DNA of 64,000 bases from Cyanobacterium aponinum PCC 10605 (GCF_000317675.1 NC_019776.1:806001-870000); one strand, 5' to 3'. Shown: positions 25,868 to 36,727, numbered from the stretch's first letter. The notes: generated from the letters alone by a model not told the origin. Program-made: numbers and translations.

Positions 25868-27499
25868 TTAAAAATTATATTTCAAACTAAAATACAGACC
25901 ATCATCTTGAATATTATTACCCCTATCTACTAAATCAATTAAAGGTGGTGCATAGTCAATGCGAAGATTTAAACCATCTATGGGTTGCCAAATTAAGCCT
26001 AAACCCAAAGCCGCAATAAACCGCTCATCAGCTTGAAAATTGGGATTTTCTGGAGCATTCCACACCGAACCCATATCGAAAAATGGAGCTAACTGAAATA
26101 CAGGAAGCAATTCTTCATTTTTGACAAGAGTAATACGATCTTCGATGGAAAAACGAAAACCATTATCCCCCGCCCTTACATTTTGACGATAACCCCGCAC
26201 TGATTGCCCTCCACCAATAACAAATTGCTCTGAAGGAAGTAAGGGACTGTCACTTAATTGTAAATCTGCTTGAATAATTAATAAATTATCAGGGTTAATT
26301 AATTGTACTCTTTGTACCTGTCCTAACCATGCAAAGAAATAACCATCAGGATCATTTGGTCTGCTTGAAGTAGTAACATCTAATAAACCTACCCCTAACC
26401 GAAACTGCGATCGCACCCCCCAAGCCCCCGTAGGCTCTCGTTTAACATAATCTTGACCAAAAGAAACCACATTAGTGCGACTAATACCATCTTCGTCAGG
26501 ACCAAAACCGAAAGGAGTAGGACCTTGAAAAGTAAAAGTTTGTCCATTGCGGTAACTCATACCCACAGATAAAGCAAATTCCTCTCTCGGATTACGTAAA
26601 ATCGGTTGACGATAACTAATTTCATAAAATTGACTCTCACCACTAATATCCAACTCCTGAAAATCTCCCTCTACCACCGTATTTTCTTGAAGAGACACCC
26701 TTGCTTGTAAAGTACCATTCATTGGGTTAAGAGGTACAGAATAATTAAAATCAAGATTATATGTACCAGTCCAATCCTCCAAACGAGGGCGATAGGAAAC
26801 AGCAAAACTGTCCCCCAAACCAAATACATTTCCATAACCCAAATTAAACGTCATTTGAGTACCACCAATACTTGGAGGAGAATAATTATCAATACCCACA
26901 GTACCGAAAAAGGGATTAGCCTCTGTTACCCTTATATCTAAAATACTTTGTCTTTCACCGCTACCCTTACGCAAACTAGCTTCAATATTATCGATTAAAG
27001 GATCAACTTTTAATAAACGCAATTGGTCTTCCAACTTACCACTATTAAGAGGTGTTTGCGTACCTAATCCAATCCTTTCTCTGACATAATTTTCCAGTCT
27101 TTGAGCCCCTTCAATATTAATTTCCTCTATTTGTCCTTCTTCCACTCGAATAACCGCTACATTATCAGAAGTAATATTTTCCAAAACAGCTCTAGTGGTA
27201 ATATAACCATTATTGAGATAAAGAGCTGTAATTTCATTACTGACATCTTCTAATTGTTTGAGGGTTAAATCACTATTTTTATAGGGTTCAATAATTCCTT
27301 TAATTTCTTCTTCAAAAATAGTATTATTAACGACTTTTATCTCACTAATTTTTAATTTTTCTTCTAAATTTTGAGCAATGTAAAAACTATTATGATTAGG
27401 ATAATCTTGAGCATAAGCCATATTTTTATTAAAAAATACTCCCAATAATAGAATAGAATTAAGAGTTAAAAAAAAGTTTAATAAATTAACTTTATTCAT
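25868..27499 (-). CDS. Two-partner secretion outer-membrane transporter (TpsB, ShlB/FhaC family)
   Basis: The 543-residue protein has an N-terminal signal segment (LLNFFLTLNSILLLGVFF), POTRA domains at about 50-200 (ISEIKVVNNTIFEEEIKGIIEPY, then IRVEEGQIEEINIEGAQRLENYVRERIGL), and a 16-strand beta barrel. The barrel includes the FIGGGQSVRGYRQN-type motif (here VIGGGQSVRGYRQNVRAGDNGF) whose loop enters the pore, and a C-terminal aromatic residue (LKYNF) as recognised by the BAM complex. It exports its TpsA partner across the outer membrane. The TpsA-CHAT gene lies directly upstream on the same strand with a 221 bp gap, so the two form one system. Confidence 0.93.
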   Translation of the reverse strand: MNKVNLLNFFLTLNSILLLGVFFNKNMAYAQDYPNHNSFYIAQNLEEKLKISEIKVVNNTIFEEEIKGIIEPYKNSDLTLKQLEDVSNEITALYLNNGYITTRAVLENITSDNVAVIRVEEGQIEEINIEGAQRLENYVRERIGLGTQTPLNSGKLEDQLRLLKVDPLIDNIEASLRKGSGERQSILDIRVTEANPFFGTVGIDNYSPPSIGGTQMTFNLGYGNVFGLGDSFAVSYRPRLEDWTGTYNLDFNYSVPLNPMNGTLQARVSLQENTVVEGDFQELDISGESQFYEISYRQPILRNPREEFALSVGMSYRNGQTFTFQGPTPFGFGPDEDGISRTNVVSFGQDYVKREPTGAWGVRSQFRLGVGLLDVTTSSRPNDPDGYFFAWLGQVQRVQLINPDNLLIIQADLQLSDSPLLPSEQFVIGGGQSVRGYRQNVRAGDNGFRFSIEDRITLVKNEELLPVFQLAPFFDMGSVWNAPENPNFQADERFIAALGLGLIWQPIDGLNLRIDYAPPLIDLVDRGNNIQDDGLYFSLKYNF

Positions 27500-27720
27500 A
27501 ATTTTTATTGATTTTTAATAAGCATAAAAGATATTTTGATTAGATTATAACGACAAAATTGACAAAAAATAATAATTTTTGTTATCAACAAAATTGTCAG
27601 GTTTTTAAGTAGTAGGTAATAAATAAAAATATTCAAGAGTTTAACATCTCAAACCTCTCCACTTATGAAAACCAAAACACACCTAACGGAAAAATATAAT
27701 TACTAATTGTTAATTTACCT

Positions 27721-30700
27721 TTACCAGGGATTACCAATCATCGTAAAAGGAGCCCAATAAAAGGGATGAGAAAAATCTTCAGGAAAACGAGAAGTATCGG
27801 GTAAATCCTCCAAAGAAATATCTAAATTAGGAGTAACAATAGTATTACCATCACTGGTTTTATAAACCTTGCCCTTCAACATATCCAATTGTGCTTGACG
27901 TAGGGCTTCTGCTTTGGTAGTGGTATTTTTCAATTTACTATAGAAATCAGTCATTAATGCGAGTGTACCAGTATCACTAACTTGCCAAACGCTACCCAAT
28001 GCCGTTTTAACTCCTGCTTGTACTGCTAAACCCGCAAATCCTAATTCCGCAACCTCATTACCAAAGGCAGTTTCACAGGCACTTAATACCATTAAATCTA
28101 CCAAGGGATTATCCAAACCCAAACGACGCATTTCCGTAATATTTAAACGGGAGTCATACAATTGTAAAAAACTCTCATCCGTTTCAGAGGGGTTAAAATC
28201 TCCATGAGTACCAAAATGAACAATTCCAAAGGCTTGGCTATTTAAGTTACTTCTTACTTGTTCGAGGGTAAAATTCTCATTGAGGTATTCTTGATAATTT
28301 TCTGGGGTTTCTCCAGTCCAAACCTTGCGAATACTAGGTAATTCAAGACTAGCGGCAGGTAAAGGCACAACACTATCATCGGCAAATTCTGATGCACCCA
28401 TTGCCAATAAACTTAAATCTTTAATAGGGCGATAACGGTTATCATTCAGGTTTAAACTAGGTGCTAAACCGCTACTATATTTTTCCACTAAAAATTGTTG
28501 ATTTTCTCTATCATATAAAGCGGCAACAGGAATAAAGCGCATATCCGTTGGCAAAATAAACAGGAGATTAGAAATTTCTCTCGCCTCTAATTCTTTTTCC
28601 AAAGGTTTAATTAACCAATCATACATATCACTGGCGTGGGGTTTATAACTATCATCAAGAGCAAAAACATCGGAAGTTGTCGCCCATAAATTGCCTGCGG
28701 TTTCAACTACTTGTTTACGGTTAATTGGTACGACTATTCTTAAAGGTTTTTCATCTTTGGTGACTACTAATATATCTAATTGGTCTTCATCCGTCGGTTG
28801 TATATTAAGACTAGGTTGTAAATTGACCTGATTAATATTGACTCGGCTATATTCTTGAGTATTGGTGGCTTCTCTTCTGGCAAATTCTGCTTCTAAATCT
28901 TGAGGTTGATAACCTTTTGGCGTAAAACTAACATAAATTAAAGCAGGTTTTTCCGCCGCTTCTCTTTCTATGGCGGTTAAAATTTCTTTTGCTTGATCAA
29001 TAGTAGCAATAGGAATAGGGGGAGATGAAAGGGCAATTTCAGGAGTTGGGGTTATAGGAGTTTCTTGAACTACTTGCGTGTTGTTTATAAATGAGGGTAA
29101 GTTATTTAAAAGTCTCAAGGTTAAATTACCTTCGGTTGTGGTGATAAAATATTCTCCTCGCCCTAGGGTAAATCGACTATTAGTAATAAGTCCAGCTGTA
29201 CCATTTTCACTAGCATCACCGATAATAAAGGGTAAACGACTATCTTCTCTGACTTCATTTTCTAAATCCCCCGGAAATAAATCAATAGTTACAGCACCAC
29301 CATTTCCGCCACTGGTATTGATACTTGTACCGTTTTCTATTCCTGTGGCTTGAAAGTTACCAAGGGTTGTTATCTCCACATCGCCTCCTTGTTGTGGATT
29401 TGATGTGTTAATGGTGCTAACTTGTATGTCACTTTTGGCGTTTAGGGTTACATCTCCTCCTTGAGTGTTGATATTTTCTGTGGTAATGGTTTGAGCGGAA
29501 ATATTTAGGTTAGTGCCATCACTGTTAATGTTCCCACTACGAAAAGAATCAGGGGTATTAAAAGAAATATTTTTTCCTAGCTGTAAATCACTATTGAAAA
29601 TTTGACTATTATTAGTAGAAACAGAATTACCATCAAGGGTTACTAAACTGCTGTTCGTTTCAAGATTGTTGAGAATCTGAGAAGATCCGATCGCACCTTC
29701 AATTAAAATATTGCTACCATTAGCATTGAGGGTTAAATCGTGATTGCCGTCAATTGTACCGAGAATATCAATATCTGCCGAACCACGAGCCGAATTAGTG
29801 CTAAGAATAATATCATCACCCAAAATCACATTATCATCAATAGTGATAGCATTGCCCTGAGTCGTAATATTAGCATTTAAAGTAGTAGTTGTCTCTGAAC
29901 CTTCAATAGTGACAGAAGCGTTACCATTACCATTAATGTTCTCATTTACGTTAATTTCACTAGCTCTGAGAGTTAAAGGATCACGAATTACTAGAGCTTG
30001 GTTAACATCAATTCTACCACTTTTTTCCGTACCGATAATTATATTATCAAAGCCTTCTACTTGTCCCAAATTACGAATATTGAAAGATAGTAAATCACCT
30101 CTATTTATGGAGTTATCTATAATAGTAGTGCGATCGCTGTTATTTTGAATAGTTAAATCGCCACCTTTACCTATAATTTGACTATTAGGTAGAAAATTAA
30201 CACTACTAAAACTCTCTAGGGTTAAATCTCTATTATCAGAGGCTTCGAGATTGTTAAAATTAAGATTCCCCCTTGTGCTTGTTAAGGTTGTGTCAAGCAA
30301 AGTATTAACCTTACCTGTATATGTTTGCCCTTCCATGGTACGAATACTGCTATTATTCGCAGGGGTATTAATATTGATATTAATTATCGGACTAGTTACA
30401 ATTAAACGATTTAAACTGGCAACTCCCCCAATTAAGTCATTGCCCAAGCCGTCTCCAAAATTAACATTATTAGCTCTAACGGTTAAGTTGTTATTTTCTC
30501 CTGTTTGACTATTGACTGTATTAGCGAAATCGATATTATTACCCGAAAGTGCGATTTCATCCCCTACTATCACCTCATCACCGTAAGTTTGATTTCTTGT
30601 GGTAGCGACATCTCCATTTAATACGGTTGTGCCTAAATTATCTGTGTCTAAGCTAGTAGCAGTGACTTGATTTAATTGAGTTTCTCCTGAGATGTTAAGA

Positions 30701-33700
30701 GTAATGTCTCCTAATGGTAAATTACTGCCTATGGCTTGATTAAAAGTAACATTATTACTGGTAACGGTTAAGTTATTATTTTCTCCTGTTTGACTATTAA
30801 CTGTATTAGCAAAATCGATATTATTGCCTGAAACTGCGATCGCATCTCCGATAATTACTTCATCTCTATAGGTTTGATTTCCTGTGGTAGTTACATCTCC
30901 ATTTAACTGGGTTATGCCAGATTCATTAGTGATTAAACTATTGCTATTTACTTGATTTAATTGAGTTTCTCCCGATACATTTAAAGTTAAATCTCCTAAT
31001 AGTTGATTATTGCCTATGGCTTGATTAAAATTAGCGCTATTTGCCGTAACCGTTAAGTTATTATTCTCTCCTGTTTCACTATTCGCCGCATTGGCAAAAT
31101 CGATATTATTGCCCAAAAGTGCGATTTGATTATCGGCTAGAGTTACATTACCGTTATAATCTTGATTTCCAATAGTCTTAATAGTAGAATTAGCGAAGAA
31201 AGATTGACCTTGAATAATTAAAGGATTGGAATTATTAATTAAAGTTAAATTCCCATTAGTAGTTAAAGATTCTCCCGTCACTTCTCCTCGTATCGTTATG
31301 GCTGTGCCATCAATAGTAATTATTCCTCCCAGAGTTTCGGGTAGTGGCTGAGGTGTAATATCTGGTTTGTTACTGACAATAAACCCTAAATCTACGTTGT
31401 TTCCTGCGATGTTTACTGCACCTGATGAAACAGTACCATAAGATGCGATCGCATCTATAACCACATCACCGTTAGTAGAAGTGATAGAAATATCTCCTGC
31501 TTCAGAAGCAAAAGTTGGGGGTAATTGATTGATGCCAGTGGTGTTAACTATACCATCAATGTCAATATTTCCTGAAGCGTTAACAGAAATATCTCCTGCT
31601 GGTTGCCCCCCAATACGTGCGGTGGAAATACCTAATTTGATATTAGTTTGATTATTTTCTTCTCCCGTAATTGTTACACTATCATTAGCATTGATTCTTA
31701 ATGAAGCTATGTTAGGTGAATCATCTGCCACTTTAATAACTAGAGCATCTAAATTATTAGTGTTAATTACAGTATCCTGCTGTAAAATGACAGGGTCGTT
31801 ATAGATTTGATCTCCGATAGTATTAATACTATTTCCATCTGCGATCGTATTAATATTAATGAATATATCCTCGGCAGAACTGTTAAAATTATTTAAGCCG
31901 ATAACTGCACCGATGCGATTATCACCTAAACCATTACCATAGTTAATATTATTACCTGCAGTCACACTTAAATCATAAGGAATATCAAAAGAGTCAATAT
32001 AAGCATTGAAAGTTACATTGTTATTAGCATTTATTGCCGTGTTTCTTCTTAAAACCACTGGGTTGTTATATACTAAGTCAACCTGAGCCACAATAGAATT
32101 AATATTATTACCCGCTATACCATCAAGATTTATATTGAGATTACTAACACCTTCTCCTTCTGCAGTGGTAGTCAAAGTTGATAACGGAAATTGAGAGCCA
32201 ATCCTATCATCTCCGACACCATTTCCAAAACTAATATTACCAATATCACTAACATCACCAGTTACATCAAATGTTGTAATGGATAAAGCGCGAGGTATAG
32301 AATTGAAAGAATTAACAGTGCTATTGAAACTTATGTCATTACCTCTCAAATTAACATCTGCTTGTAATGCTACAGGATTATTATAAATCTGATCTAACGC
32401 CGTAGTTACATTACCATTTAATTGAGTTGCACCAAATTCACCAGTAGTCAGACTGTTAGCATTAACTGCATTAAAAATACTTGTGTTTGTCGCATTAACA
32501 GTGAAATCCCCTACAATAGAAAATTCATTGAAAATAACATCATTAGCATCATTAATGGCGACATTTCTACCATTATTGAGAGTAACAGAAGCAAAATCAC
32601 TCAAAAAATTGGAATTAATAGAAATATCTTTTTCACTGCTGATGGGAAAAATAGTTGTACCGCCATTGCCATTATTAAGAGAAAGAGTGTCAAAAGTAGT
32701 TAATCCCGCAGTAATAATTGCCCCATTATCAAATACCCCTACAGCATCATTATTATTGATAGAATGGGCATTAACATTAATGTTTCCTCCTCCAACGGAA
32801 TTAACTTGGGAGTTAGCTTGAATAGATATTCCCCTTGATGTGTTAGAAGAAGCATCCGTTAAACCATTTAATGTGATTGTACCTAGATTAGATGTAATTC
32901 TTGTTGGGTTTGCCGAGTCATCTCCTTCTGTGATGATACCAACACCATTTACTCCATTACCCTCATGAATACCAACTAATTCGATATTACCTAAACCTGT
33001 TACTTCAACGATAACTTGATCATTTAATATCTCTGGAGAAGCAGTACCAATACCATGATTAAGTTCACCACTAGCTTCTCCCGTACCTACCACATTTATA
33101 TTACCATCTACGGTTTGAAGGGTTGTTTGCCCAACTAAATGAATACCAATATTGCTATTACCTGTTCCAGCTTGTCCAGATCCTCTTAAACTAATATTAC
33201 CAGTACCATCAGTAATTAAACTTGCATCTTGTAAATAGATTCCACTGTTTCTATCATTAGGATTAATCCCCTGATTCGCTACGCCCACAGCAGGAGTTAC
33301 TAAAGGATTTATACCCCCTCCGAGGACTATATCTCCGCCATTGGCGTTAATAATAGAAAGGTCTAAATTACCATCAATATTTACCCCTCGAATATCAATT
33401 GAACCACCATTCAAGCCATCTCGATCGCTATTTAAGGTAATATTACCCCCATTAGTGATAATATCTGCACCATTATTAACCCGAATCGAACGATTAGCCC
33501 TTGCGGTAAAATCAACATCAGTATTAATCACATTAACATCTGCATTAATATCTATGTCATTATTCGCCTCAAGGACAATATTCGTTGTTTGACTTCCTAA
33601 AACAGTGGCGTTAATCGTTATATCTTGACCTATAAAATCATTTAAAGTAATTTCGGGTAAACTACCGTCAACCGTGGGCGGAATTAAAGGATCATTAGGA

Positions 33701-35013
33701 TTACTTGGATCATTGGAAACTATTATGTTTTCAGGATCTAACAATAATGTACCTAAACTACCATTAACTGCGGAAGTGTCAACCTTTCCATCAAAATAAA
33801 GATTTTCTTTCCCTGAAACTTCCACAAAACCGCCATTAAGAAACCCTTTAGCTTCAATAACTCCCGTAAAATAAGTATCTCCATCAGACCAAATAATTAC
33901 TTCTCCGCCATCACCCTTGTCAAAAGCATTAGCTTCGATTTTGCTTTCAGAATTAATTACTGTCAAAGAAGCATTAGGAATTGTGCCACTACCCTGAAAA
34001 TCTCCCCCAATTTTTATTTCACCACCACCATTAACGCCACTAGCGGAAATTTGAGCATCAATCACCGCCACTTTATCCCCTAAAAGGGTAATTTCTCCCC
34101 CTAAGTCTTGAGACGAAGTGTTTAACTCTCCTGAAACGATATTTAATCCAGACTCATTCGGAATTACAATCCCTGAAACTTCCACATTTTTAGTATTAGG
34201 GTTAAGTGCTACTCCATCGGTTACAACTCCCGAATTTTTTGCTCCTGTCAATAAAGTAGGTAAATCTTGAGGGGTAAACCCTAGTAAATTTCCTTGTTCA
34301 TCTACTGGTATATCAACCTCTAGGCTCAATAAACTACCTTCAGGGGTTATTTTTATCCTTGATGTGCCTTCAACTGCCTGTATATTAATTTTTCCGTTGG
34401 GAGTTTCTATTGTTCCCGTATTAATGACATTACTACCAATGAGGGTCAAATTTTGCCCTTCTGCTACAGCCAAATCCCCTGCGTTGATAATGCTACCAGA
34501 TTTATTAGTATTAAAAACAAAACTGTTGGGATTTCCCATTAAATTTTGATAATCATTCTCTCCCACCGCATTAAACATTCCGTTTGCAAAACCAATTCCC
34601 GTTGCTGTGGTTGCGATAAAATCAGCAGGCACATTTAAACTTGCCCCTTCCCCAAAAACAATCCCTGCGGGATTCATCAGAAACAGATTGGAGTTACCCC
34701 CTGTTACTTCTATTAAACCTTGGATATAGGAAGGATTTCCCCCTGTCACTCTGGTTAAAATATTTTGGATGTTGGGATTGGTTAAAAATGTGGCGATTTG
34801 TTGGGGAGTTAAACCAAATTCTTGAAAACTGTGAAAAAGATTTTTCCCATCCTTAGATAAAGTATTACCGTCAATAGTTATTTGATTCCCATCTCTAGTG
34901 ACGATAGTGGCAGTGTTACCATCTATCTTAATTTCTTGTGCCTGTGCAGTGGGCAAATTACCAGCGAAAATCAAAAACAGTAACGAGATAAGCACATGAG
35001 ATTTTTTCCACAT
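27721..35013 (-). CDS. Giant TpsA exoprotein with C-terminal CHAT (caspase-like) protease domain
   Basis: The protein is 2430 residues. A signal peptide (about 1-25, ending AQA) leads into the haemagglutination-activity/TPS domain (about 26-270: GNTLSKDGKNLFHSF, LFLMNPAGIVFGEGA), the secretion signal for the neighbouring TpsB. A long beta-helix follows, rich in Asn/Gly/Ile strands with a 94-residue tandem repeat at about 1320-1510. A linker with Pro-rich TPTPEIALSSPPIP comes next, and from about 2090 to the end there is a CHAT domain: LIKPLEKELEAREISNLLFILP, VHFGTHGDF with His2270, and LSACETAFG with Cys2313. Both catalytic residues are present. It should be displayed on or released from the cell surface; the target is unknown. 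Confidence 0.93.
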   Translation of the reverse strand: MWKKSHVLISLLFLIFAGNLPTAQAQEIKIDGNTATIVTRDGNQITIDGNTLSKDGKNLFHSFQEFGLTPQQIATFLTNPNIQNILTRVTGGNPSYIQGLIEVTGGNSNLFLMNPAGIVFGEGASLNVPADFIATTATGIGFANGMFNAVGENDYQNLMGNPNSFVFNTNKSGSIINAGDLAVAEGQNLTLIGSNVINTGTIETPNGKINIQAVEGTSRIKITPEGSLLSLEVDIPVDEQGNLLGFTPQDLPTLLTGAKNSGVVTDGVALNPNTKNVEVSGIVIPNESGLNIVSGELNTSSQDLGGEITLLGDKVAVIDAQISASGVNGGGEIKIGGDFQGSGTIPNASLTVINSESKIEANAFDKGDGGEVIIWSDGDTYFTGVIEAKGFLNGGFVEVSGKENLYFDGKVDTSAVNGSLGTLLLDPENIIVSNDPSNPNDPLIPPTVDGSLPEITLNDFIGQDITINATVLGSQTTNIVLEANNDIDINADVNVINTDVDFTARANRSIRVNNGADIITNGGNITLNSDRDGLNGGSIDIRGVNIDGNLDLSIINANGGDIVLGGGINPLVTPAVGVANQGINPNDRNSGIYLQDASLITDGTGNISLRGSGQAGTGNSNIGIHLVGQTTLQTVDGNINVVGTGEASGELNHGIGTASPEILNDQVIVEVTGLGNIELVGIHEGNGVNGVGIITEGDDSANPTRITSNLGTITLNGLTDASSNTSRGISIQANSQVNSVGGGNINVNAHSINNNDAVGVFDNGAIITAGLTTFDTLSLNNGNGGTTIFPISSEKDISINSNFLSDFASVTLNNGRNVAINDANDVIFNEFSIVGDFTVNATNTSIFNAVNANSLTTGEFGATQLNGNVTTALDQIYNNPVALQADVNLRGNDISFNSTVNSFNSIPRALSITTFDVTGDVSDIGNISFGNGVGDDRIGSQFPLSTLTTTAEGEGVSNLNINLDGIAGNNINSIVAQVDLVYNNPVVLRRNTAINANNNVTFNAYIDSFDIPYDLSVTAGNNINYGNGLGDNRIGAVIGLNNFNSSAEDIFININTIADGNSINTIGDQIYNDPVILQQDTVINTNNLDALVIKVADDSPNIASLRINANDSVTITGEENNQTNIKLGISTARIGGQPAGDISVNASGNIDIDGIVNTTGINQLPPTFASEAGDISITSTNGDVVIDAIASYGTVSSGAVNIAGNNVDLGFIVSNKPDITPQPLPETLGGIITIDGTAITIRGEVTGESLTTNGNLTLINNSNPLIIQGQSFFANSTIKTIGNQDYNGNVTLADNQIALLGNNIDFANAANSETGENNNLTVTANSANFNQAIGNNQLLGDLTLNVSGETQLNQVNSNSLITNESGITQLNGDVTTTGNQTYRDEVIIGDAIAVSGNNIDFANTVNSQTGENNNLTVTSNNVTFNQAIGSNLPLGDITLNISGETQLNQVTATSLDTDNLGTTVLNGDVATTRNQTYGDEVIVGDEIALSGNNIDFANTVNSQTGENNNLTVRANNVNFGDGLGNDLIGGVASLNRLIVTSPIINININTPANNSSIRTMEGQTYTGKVNTLLDTTLTSTRGNLNFNNLEASDNRDLTLESFSSVNFLPNSQIIGKGGDLTIQNNSDRTTIIDNSINRGDLLSFNIRNLGQVEGFDNIIIGTEKSGRIDVNQALVIRDPLTLRASEINVNENINGNGNASVTIEGSETTTTLNANITTQGNAITIDDNVILGDDIILSTNSARGSADIDILGTIDGNHDLTLNANGSNILIEGAIGSSQILNNLETNSSLVTLDGNSVSTNNSQIFNSDLQLGKNISFNTPDSFRSGNINSDGTNLNISAQTITTENINTQGGDVTLNAKSDIQVSTINTSNPQQGGDVEITTLGNFQATGIENGTSINTSGGNGGAVTIDLFPGDLENEVREDSRLPFIIGDASENGTAGLITNSRFTLGRGEYFITTTEGNLTLRLLNNLPSFINNTQVVQETPITPTPEIALSSPPIPIATIDQAKEILTAIEREAAEKPALIYVSFTPKGYQPQDLEAEFARREATNTQEYSRVNINQVNLQPSLNIQPTDEDQLDILVVTKDEKPLRIVVPINRKQVVETAGNLWATTSDVFALDDSYKPHASDMYDWLIKPLEKELEAREISNLLFILPTDMRFIPVAALYDRENQQFLVEKYSSGLAPSLNLNDNRYRPIKDLSLLAMGASEFADDSVVPLPAASLELPSIRKVWTGETPENYQEYLNENFTLEQVRSNLNSQAFGIVHFGTHGDFNPSETDESFLQLYDSRLNITEMRRLGLDNPLVDLMVLSACETAFGNEVAELGFAGLAVQAGVKTALGSVWQVSDTGTLALMTDFYSKLKNTTTKAEALRQAQLDMLKGKVYKTSDGNTIVTPNLDISLEDLPDTSRFPEDFSHPFYWAPFTMIGNPW
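30478..31170 (-). repeat. In-gene tandem repeat, period about 285 bp (94-95 residues)
   Basis: Two full units (about 31047-30765 and 30765-30478) and the start of another share the blocks NNLTVTxNxxxFNQAIG, SGETQLNQV, LNGDV, NQTYxDEVIxGD and GNNIDFANTVNSQTGE. Nucleotide identity between units is high enough to be seen by eye, so the array probably varies in copy number between strains. Confidence 0.75.
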
Positions 35014-35262
35014 AGCAACACCCCAAATTTGAGACGGATATAGTTTTTATATAGGGACAAAGCCAAAGAAATGTCTCATCTTAGGCTATTTCAAGTCTAT
35101 GCAGAGGATATGATAGCGTCAATACTCAAAACAGATGTAGGAATTATGAAACATAAAACATACTTACAAAATCTATATTCAACGGTTTTTCTGAAAATGA
35201 TTAAAAAATAATAAAATATTGCTTTTTCTTAACGATTAGGTGTAACTTAAAGACGGGATTTT

Positions 35263-35970
35263 CTAATCACTACTTTTGACGGGGCGAAATGGATACAAAA
35301 AATTAAGCAAAGGATATAAACCCCTAGATTGAATCCATAACTTGCCACTACCAGAGAAACGACAAACTAAACCCTCTCCTCCTAAAATCCCTGTGCGTAA
35401 ATTGCGAAAGGATAAACCGCCTATCATTTCTACATTATAGTTGAGGGTATCTTCAAAAGCGACAATGTAACCAGTATCAACTACATAATTATTTTCCACG
35501 TTAATTTCTACAATAGCACCATAAGAACTAAACCAAATATCTCCTTTTCCTGTGGCTTTTAAGAGAAAGATTGACTCCCCACTAAAAAAACCTTTAAAAC
35601 CCTGAAAGTTGCTGTTAATTTCTACATTTTTACTAGAAGCAACAAAACCAGAAGACTGAATCATAAGTCCTTTACTACCATCTAAATGGTAATATTGAAT
35701 ATCCCCTGGCACTCCGGGTGAAATATATAATTCTCCTTGACTAGCTTGGGCGGTAAACTCATTTAAAAATAAAGATTCTCCTCCCAACATTCTGCCAAAA
35801 CTTTGACCAAATCCCCCCTTCATTTTCGATTCCATTTTTATGGAAGAATCCATCGCCGCCATTCCTCCTGCTTCGACTATAGCAGTTTGATTCGGTTCAA
35901 GTTCTAAAACTAAAAAACCATAGGCAGGATTGTGTTCTATTCTATATTTAATTTCTGATTTATTTAACAT
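35263..35970 (-). CDS. AIM24/TIGR00266-family protein, paralog 3
   Basis: This is the third of three tandem paralogs. The 235-residue beta-rich protein carries the family pattern: LELEPNQTAIVEAGGMAAMDSSIKMESKMKGG, GRMLGGESLFLNEFTA, FFSGESIFLLKATGKGDIWFSSYGAIVEI, YIVAFEDTLNYNVEMIGGL and GGEGLVCRFSGSGKLWIQSR. ATG 35970 starts MLNKSEIKYRIEHNP; the three earlier codons from TTG are not conserved. The family (related to mitochondrial AIM24) has no firm biochemical role. It lies 70 bp downstream of paralog 2 on the same strand, so co-transcription is likely. Confidence 0.85.
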   Translation of the reverse strand: MLNKSEIKYRIEHNPAYGFLVLELEPNQTAIVEAGGMAAMDSSIKMESKMKGGFGQSFGRMLGGESLFLNEFTAQASQGELYISPGVPGDIQYYHLDGSKGLMIQSSGFVASSKNVEINSNFQGFKGFFSGESIFLLKATGKGDIWFSSYGAIVEINVENNYVVDTGYIVAFEDTLNYNVEMIGGLSFRNLRTGILGGEGLVCRFSGSGKLWIQSRGLYPLLNFLYPFRPVKSSD

Positions 35971-36049
35971 AATTAGCAATTAATAATTAATAATTTAACG
36001 GTGTCAGATTTTAGAGTATGTCTTAATTCTTAATTTTTTATTTAAAATC

Positions 36050-36727
36050 TTATCTTTCAGGTAATCTTGAACCAATTAATCTACCAAAATTACCCGGATT
36101 ATGGGTTTGACAATATACTTTTCCTTGCCCAAAGAAACGACAAATTAAGCCTTCCCCTCCCAGTAATGCCCCTAACCAACTACTATTTGCTTTTCCAATC
36201 CGAAAATCTAAACTTCTTTCAAAGGCGACAATATGCCCTGTGTCAACAATATATTCTCCATCAACATCAATTTCATATATAGCCCCAAAAGAGCTTAATA
36301 TTACTGGGCCATAACCTGTTATACTTAGCCAAAAAATAGATTCTCCTGAAAAGAAAGATTTAAAGCCTTGAAAACCTAAATCCATGTCAACGGTGGAGGC
36401 AGAAGCTAAATAAGAAGCGGATTGAACGATTAATTCTTGTCCTTGCATTTCATAAGTTATAATATCCCCCATGAGAGAGGGAGCTAAAAATACTTCTCCT
36501 TGGGGTTGGTAACAGCGAAAAACACTGAGAAATAAGGATTCTCCTGCTAACATCCTTTTGAATCCTCCCATAATTCCTCCTCCTTTACCCTGCCTTAATG
36601 TGGTGCTGACATTGATAAAGTCACTCATGGCTATCATTGTACCTGCTTCGGCGATCAATTCTTCATTCTGCTCGATTGTAATTTTTGCGATCGCACTTTC
36701 TGGTTGTTGTAGAATTTGTATATCCAT
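36050..36727 (-). CDS. AIM24/TIGR00266-family protein, paralog 2
   Basis: The 225-residue middle paralog begins MDIQILQQPESAIAKITIEQNEELIAEAGTMIAMS. It keeps KRMLAGESLFLSVFRC, FFSGESIFWLSITGYGPVILSSFGAIYEIDVDGEYIVDTGHIVAFERSLDF and LGGEGLICRFFGQGKVYCQTHN. It differs from the other two in a shorter tail (FGRLIGSRLPER). It has no signal peptide or membrane helix and so is probably a cytoplasmic or peripheral protein. It is followed by paralog 3 and preceded by paralog 1, all in the same orientation. Confidence 0.85.
   Translation of the reverse strand: MDIQILQQPESAIAKITIEQNEELIAEAGTMIAMSDFINVSTTLRQGKGGGIMGGFKRMLAGESLFLSVFRCYQPQGEVFLAPSLMGDIITYEMQGQELIVQSASYLASASTVDMDLGFQGFKSFFSGESIFWLSITGYGPVILSSFGAIYEIDVDGEYIVDTGHIVAFERSLDFRIGKANSSWLGALLGGEGLICRFFGQGKVYCQTHNPGNFGRLIGSRLPER

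Noticed and set aside
29078-34856. Many forward open frames opposite the giant exoprotein
   Set aside because: Periodic Ile/Ser/Leu-rich shadows of the beta-helix coding strand; no start signals.
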